From Dichetophora obliterata (lineage: Eukaryota; Arthropoda; Insecta; Diptera; Sciomyzidae): a DNA stretch of 64,000 bases. This document shows, one piece after another, positions 59,290 through 64,000 of the stretch; position 1 is the stretch's first letter; every line of letters starts with the position of its first letter. The notes under the pieces are model-generated. The model was not told where the DNA came from, did no database searches, and worked only from the letters and a program-made list of their open reading frames with translations. The stretch is taken from positions 187,999,888 through 188,063,887 of the forward strand of contig OY986438.1 of assembly GCA_963920525.1 (NCBI GenBank). The letters are read 5' to 3'. The position numbers and the translations under genes are program-made.

Positions 59290-59650
59290 GAAAGATTCTT
59301 CCCAAGATCTACCTACGTACCAATCTGCGTCAATGGTGAGTACCGAATACGATGGAATGATGAACTGTATGAGCTATTCGCTGACATTGACATCAAGCGC
59401 ATTAAAATCGAGCGGCTTCACTGGCTAGGTCATGTTCAGCGCATGAAAGACGATGCTGCAATGAAGAAAATATTCGATTCGGTAACCAGCGGCGGTCAAC
59501 GAAGAAAGGACGACCGTATTTTCGTTGGTAAGACCAAGTAGAGTACAACCTTACGAAGCTTGGAATTTCCAACTGGCGCTTGCAAGTGAGAGACAGAAAT
59601 GGCTGGCGCACATTCTTAGATGAGGCAAAGACCGACATACGGTTATAGCT
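59290..59650 (+). pseudogene. LINE reverse-transcriptase protein, C-terminal remnant
   Basis: Reads TYVPICVNGEYRIRWNDELY, then IKIERLHWLGHVQRMKDDAA and KKIFDSVTSGGQRRKDDR before a stop at about 59539. After a frameshift it continues GISNWRLQVRDRNGWRTFLD and EAKTDIRL, with the natural stop near 59648. The HWLGHVQRM and NGWRTFLDEAK motifs belong to the C-terminal tail of a widespread class of LINE proteins. Everything upstream is missing. The antisense frame at 59402-59638 is a shadow. Confidence 0.8.
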
Positions 59651-60580
59651 CCAACTAAGTACTCAGTAAAAAAGTGGATCATCTTGTAAGCGATCTGGGA
59701 GTGTTCCCTGAGGAGCAGTGGAGTGATCTTTATTTAACCAAGCCAGGTGTATTTTGTGTTCTCTTTTAACATTGCGTGTCCTACGAATGGTAGCACTCCC
59801 TTTAACATCACAGAGGAGCTCAAAAGGAGCGCTCAATAAATGATTCAAATGCATCAGCAAAGGAACATTTTTTTTTGGGATGTAGGTTTACTCCGAAAGC
59901 TAGGCTTCCCTAGCTCAAGTAGACTCTTCAAGACTCTTAAGTGGCGATGAAATTATTTGGTCAAATCGTAAGACTTATAACGTCATCACACATTACGAAT
60001 CGTTTTTGATTCTATTCAAAAACTGTACTTTAATTGCGTAAGTCGCATCAACGGATCGACAAAACGCAATTACCGTTGGCTGGTAGCACTTCACGTCCTC
60101 GGCGTTGAAACGACGCGAATCAATTGAAAGGAACATTTAAAATACTTTTTGTTTCACAGAAAATAATTTTAGAGTTTCCTAAAAAGCACATGCCTCACTT
60201 TAAGTTCTTTTTTAATTAATTGCTCGCCTATTGATCTTATAAAACAGTAAAGGAGCACAAGAGCACAAGTGCTTACTTTTTGATCCAATAAAACAGCAAA
60301 AGAGCGCTCCCTTGTTGCTACTAATGGGAGCGATCGCATATTTTTTGACGTAGAATTACGTCCTACAGCGCGGTTTGTATGGGTGTCATTTTCACGAATT
60401 TTTTCAAAGTGATATTTGACACTTTGGGGTATACCTACAGCCTTTAATATTCATCGTACAAAGAAAAAAAAATGCCAAAATATCAGTTTTAGTGGGAATA
60501 AAACGAATATCTAATAAAATAGCAAAATCTAAGAAGATGAAAAATGCATATATTCGTATGAGAAATGCACAAGCTGCTTA
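59651..60580. other. Stretch without a recognised gene
   Basis: A somewhat GC-richer part (59680-59850 and 60000-60120) was read in all frames without finding a known motif. Confidence 0.45.
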
Positions 60581-61575
60581 GGGGTCGTCCATAAACTACG
60601 TTACTGATTTTCCGGTTTTTTTTACTTTTCGTAGTGCTTTTCAAAACCCCTCCCCCCCCCCCCCTAAAGTAACGTGACATATGAAATTAATTCATTCGAA
60701 TTATATATTTAGACTAGCTCTGACAATTTTCACTAGTATTAGTGACTAGTATGACTAGATACATTAAAGGAACAATTGGAAAAAAATCAATAATTAATCA
60801 AAAGCTATTCCATCTGCGATCCAAGATTCGATGCTCTCAATCACTGGGATAGAAGAAGCTGGTAGCTTTGTTGAGGATTCTTCAAAATAGAATTTTTCAT
60901 CGGATTCTATTCTATGTCGACCCATTCAGGTGAATCCTCATTTCTAACGCAAAGAAATTCACCTGGTCTTTGACAGAGTACCCTTAAAGGCTGCACCCGA
61001 GCTGCTCCAAGTTCTGTGTTTTTGTGTAAATGCTTTCTGAAAATTGATTTATTTAAATATTATTTTTTATTCCGATTTATTGTAGATGATATAATACAAA
61101 CTTATGGCAATTCATAGAAGTTTTAAAAACGAAATACAAGCCGCAGGTAGGACACGACCTTGAACCGATTTCTTCTTTCTGAGAAGGACAGTACATTTCA
61201 TACGGTCTCTTCTTTGATCAAGAATATTCAGGCCTTAACGTCAAAGCCTGTCGCAAAAGCAAAGACCCAAATTTTTCAGACGTGTGCTGAGATGGTGAAG
61301 GAATACCAAAAGGTTCCTGTGTCGAGGGAAAAGGTGGTGGCAGAAATCGTTGAAACAAAAGTTAGCCATCAATTTAGACGATCAAACATAAACATGTGAG
61401 GTTAAAATTTTTTGAAATGATTGTGTTATTAATTAGAGGTTTTTCGTCGATTTTTTTTTAATTTTTGGTAACGTTACAATATCTAAACACCTTCCCCCCC
61501 TACCGTTACTTATCGTAGTGCTTTTCAAAACCCCTCCCCTCCCCTAAATTGGTAACGTAGTTTATGGACGACCCC
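60581..61575 (+). mobile_element. PIF/Harbinger-like element, copy 2
   Basis: Same inverted ends as copy 1 (GGGGTCGTCCATAAACTACG), with TTA duplicated (60578-60580, 61576-61578). 995 bp. The two copies are very similar along their whole length; the main differences are a missing C-rich piece near the left end and scattered substitutions. Confidence 0.9.
61160..61399 (+). other. Open frame of about 79 codons inside Harbinger-like copy 2
   Basis: It reads LNRFLLSEKDSTFHTVSSLI, then KNIQALTSKPVAKAKTQIFQ and RSNINM to a TGA. It has no ATG at its start (TTG), so it may be the 3' part of a former exon, perhaps from a host or transposon gene captured by the element. Copy 1 has the same frame with a single stop near 49574 and a few substitutions. 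No family is recognised. Confidence 0.3.
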
Positions 61576-61598
61576 TTAGCTGCTTATGCTGTTTTTAA

Positions 61599-61695
61599 GG
61601 TTGTTGTTGTTGTTGTTGTGTCTGCTTGTTTGGTTCGTAATCACGTCGTTCGTTGTTGTGCTGCTTTTATTGTTGTTGTTGTTGTTTTTTACTCA
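61599..61695. repeat. (GTT)n simple repeats
   Basis: TTGTTGTTGTTGTTG runs at about 61601-61618 and 61665-61686. The valine-rich frame through them is an artefact. Confidence 0.85.
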
Positions 61696-61726
61696 TCATA
61701 TAAATACTCAGCAGTTGCTTTAATTT

Positions 61727-62400
61727 TTTTTTTTTTGTTTTCCAGATAGCCAATCGGCTCGGTTGAGCCTATTGCTTTTAAAAGCACTGAAGCGGACCGT
61801 TTCGTTGTCAGCAAACTATGCAGTGTGTGTTTCATATAAGCGTACCATTTATTAAGTTGTATATTAATGTTGATTTTCTATGATTTAATACAAATTCTAA
61901 ATGTTTAATAGTTTCAATCATTCTTGATTTTAGATACAAATACTAGTTGTTTGATACTTTAAAATCGTTTAAATTGCAAATAAAATTGAGCTTTAGGTCA
62001 GGTTAGAACAATTACTTGCTCTAACGAATTTTTTCCAAAGAAACAACAAAATTTTAAATATAAAAAGGAAAACATCACTAGCTGATTAATTAGTTATCTG
62101 TTTGATTAAATAGTTAGAGCATTTAATTGTTCTTACCTGACCTAAAGCTCAATAAACGATTTTAAACTATCAAACAACTAGAATTTGTAATTAAAATCAA
62201 GAATTATTTAAACAATCAAACATTTAGAATTTGTATTTAAATCAGAGAAAATCAACATTAATATAGAACTTAATAAATGGTACGCTTATATGAAACACAC
62301 ATTGCATAGTTTGCTGACAACGAAACGGTCCGCTTCAGTGATTTTAAAAGCAATAGGCTCAACCGAACCGATTGGCTATCTGGAAAACAAACAAAAAATA
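61727..62400. mobile_element. Fold-back element with ~270-bp arms
   Basis: TTTTCCAGATAGCCAATCGG at the left and the same phrase inverted near 62366-62385 start two arms that pair through GAGCCTATTGCTTTTAAAA, GAAGCGGACCGTTTCGTTGT, CATATAAGCGTACCATTTAT and GAGCTTTAGGTCAGGT. The central loop is about 100 bp (62010-62115). No coding content and no clear target duplication. Confidence 0.85.
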
Positions 62401-62537
62401 ACAAGGTCATATAGAAAACTTTAAGTTGTATATTAATTTTATTTGTTGTTAAACAATTGTAGCCTTTTCTTAAAATAGTTTTTATTAAGTTGCAACAATA
62501 AACTAAACAATAAACGGCAACTCAACTGATTCAATGC

Positions 62538-62689
62538 AAGGTTTATTTGTAAGATTGTGGCACGCCTTTGCTCGAACTGTCACTGTGCTTTTCTTTGTTA
62601 TAAGCATTAATTTTCTTCATTTCTTTTCAACCATTCTGACAGTTAGACCGAGCTCGCTCTCAAGTGCCACAACCTTATAAATGAGCCTT
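62538..62689. mobile_element. 152-bp MITE with 10-bp target duplication (Mutator-like?)
   Basis: Ends AAGGTTTATTTGTAAGATTG and, read inward, AAGGCTCATTTATAAGGTTG share GTGGCAC further in. GATTCAATGC is duplicated exactly (62528-62537, 62690-62699). A 9-11-bp duplication is typical of Mutator-like elements. Confidence 0.78.
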
Positions 62690-62984
62690 GATTCAATGCA
62701 TATTTCAGAGGTTTTTTGGCGAACGGGTGAAAAAGAGAGGGAAAAAAGACAAGAACAAACGACGCATCAAGCGAATATGACATAAATTTAAATTCGAATC
62801 TTGATATATATAAAAAAGGACTTTACAATTATATAGAGAAAGGTTTAAAGGTACAAGAACATGTCGTTTTCATACCACCAAATCAGACGCTGCCGTTTTA
62901 AGTACCGTTTAGCTGGAACAGTCACATTCATGGCTTGTTGGGTTGTAATACAATACAGATACATGTAGCTAGAGAGCCAGTATG

Positions 62985-63600
62985 AGGCTACAAAAAAAAA
63001 GACACAGTTTCGATAGTATCGTAAGTACAGACGTAGAATTCCTTTTTATATAGTAATAGAGAAAAATTCTGGTTTTTTTTTATCTATATTTTTCAGAACT
63101 ATTTTAAAACATTTCATCTTCTAAATAAAAATTATTCAAAAACGGATTTGTTGTTGTTGTTGCCTTCTTCAAACAAAAACTTTTCGTTTGATATATATAT
63201 CATATATGTTAATGCTCTTTACTACAGGAAAAATAAATAATTCAAATTTTTCCGATATTTATTTCCATTTATTAAATGAAACTTTGAATTAAATTTAGTT
63301 GTAACCAATATAAAAAATTAACAACAAATTCATCACTAAAAATATCAAACGAAAACTTTTTCTAAAACAAAACAAATTTTTACATGAATTTAATTGTGAG
63401 CTTTTTATATCAAGTAAGTTTAAAGAAGGCAACAACAACAACAAATTTGTTTTTGAATAATTTTTATTTAGAAGATGAAATGTTTTTAAATAGTTTTGAA
63501 AAATATAAATAAAAAAAACAGAATTTTTCTCTATTACTATATTAAAAGGAATTCTACGTCTATACTTACGATACTATCGAAACTGTGCCTTTTTTACTGG
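62985..63600. mobile_element. Fold-back element with ~170-bp arms
   Basis: CACAGTTTCGATAGTATCGT near 63004 and the same inverted near 63567-63587 lead into arms sharing GACGTAGAATTCCTTTT, AGTAATAGAGAAAAATTCTG, CATTTCATCTTCTAAATAAA and GTTGTTGTTGTTGCCTTCTT. The loop is about 260 bp of AT-rich DNA. Borders within the A/T runs at either end are approximate. Confidence 0.8.
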
Positions 63601-64000
63601 TAAGTAAGTAAATGTAATTGTCTCAGTATCAATGTGTTTTCTAGGCTTTTAATGAAACATATGCTGTTGCCATGGTTCTCGGCTCACATAAGATTTTAAA
63701 GCATATCTTAAGGCGTGTTCTACATTAATTTATCAAACTGAAGTTTTGCAGTTGTCTTTTCTACATCTTAATAAATCATACAATACGGTAATTGAATTCT
63801 CTTAGCTGTTATAATGCAAAACTGCCTGAAAGTACAAGCTAGAAGAAGAGAAAATTAATTTTAATTGCAAAATGTTGGCGCCTAAAATTATGCACTGATA
63901 TTTGAGTGCCTGGCAATGAATTAAGCCGTTGTTATTGTGTTACACAATTAGTTCATTTGTGCCTAATATCATATTCTTCTATGTGGTTTTAAGCAAAAAA
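63601..64000. other. Stretch without a recognised gene
   Basis: Nothing supported up to the window edge. Confidence 0.45.

Noticed and set aside
61564..61749. Valine-rich 61-codon frame
   Set aside because: Produced by (GTT)n runs at the Harbinger-like element border.

Overview
This window looks like nuclear DNA of an insect, most likely a brachyceran fly; a calyptrate (blow fly or house fly type) is my guess and is not proven. The pointers are the AT-rich background, (CAA)n and (GTT)n runs, a mauritiana-type mariner, DD41D (rosa-like) elements, and a short-chain dehydrogenase with a short GT-AG intron that resembles insect farnesol dehydrogenases. I find one convincing host protein gene, on the minus strand at 34875-35706. 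A possible promoter and first exon lie just to its right-to-left side, at 33919-34144 on the plus strand. The rest is mobile elements, their remnants and tandem repeats.

Layout. 1-4463: AT-rich DNA with a degenerate ~150-bp tandem array, a fold-back element with a tRNA-like centre, and an internally deleted DD41D element (2941-3870). 4464-13010: a dispersed repeat split by an 8.2-kb non-LTR retrotransposon. That retrotransposon is itself split by a Transib-like element (5256-8053; target duplication CGGCG, ends CACAGTG) and a hAT-like element (10018-12136; 8-bp target duplication), and the latter holds a further MITE. 13079-15933: a decayed DNA transposon carrying a LINE fragment. 17657-20651: a candidate TA-inserted element with a regular 66-bp tandem array. 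20880-27345: two diverged copies of a ~1.2-1.3-kb unit, with a TA MITE and a mariner in the first and a Harbinger-like element in the second; each copy shows the empty site for insertions in the other.

27346-31495: an ATCGGTA-type minisatellite, four ~125-146-bp hairpin-bearing repeats flanked by a 15-bp direct repeat, and a ~118-bp array broken by a palindromic MITE and a nearly intact DD41D element. 31496-37559: the possible promoter and the dehydrogenase gene. 37560-39250: a LINE reverse-transcriptase fragment split by a 1134-bp TA-inserted element with a tRNA-like core. 39369-48822: simple and dispersed repeats, a 110-bp hairpin MITE, an ~88-bp satellite and a fold-back element with an 8-bp target duplication. 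48823-64000: two copies of one Harbinger-like element, more of the ~88-bp satellite split by a hAT MITE, a Harbinger MITE, a Helitron of 3.7 kb, a LINE tail fragment and several fold-back elements.

The elements were dated only relative to each other, by nesting. No database search was possible, so family names rest on end sequences, target duplications and protein motifs read directly.
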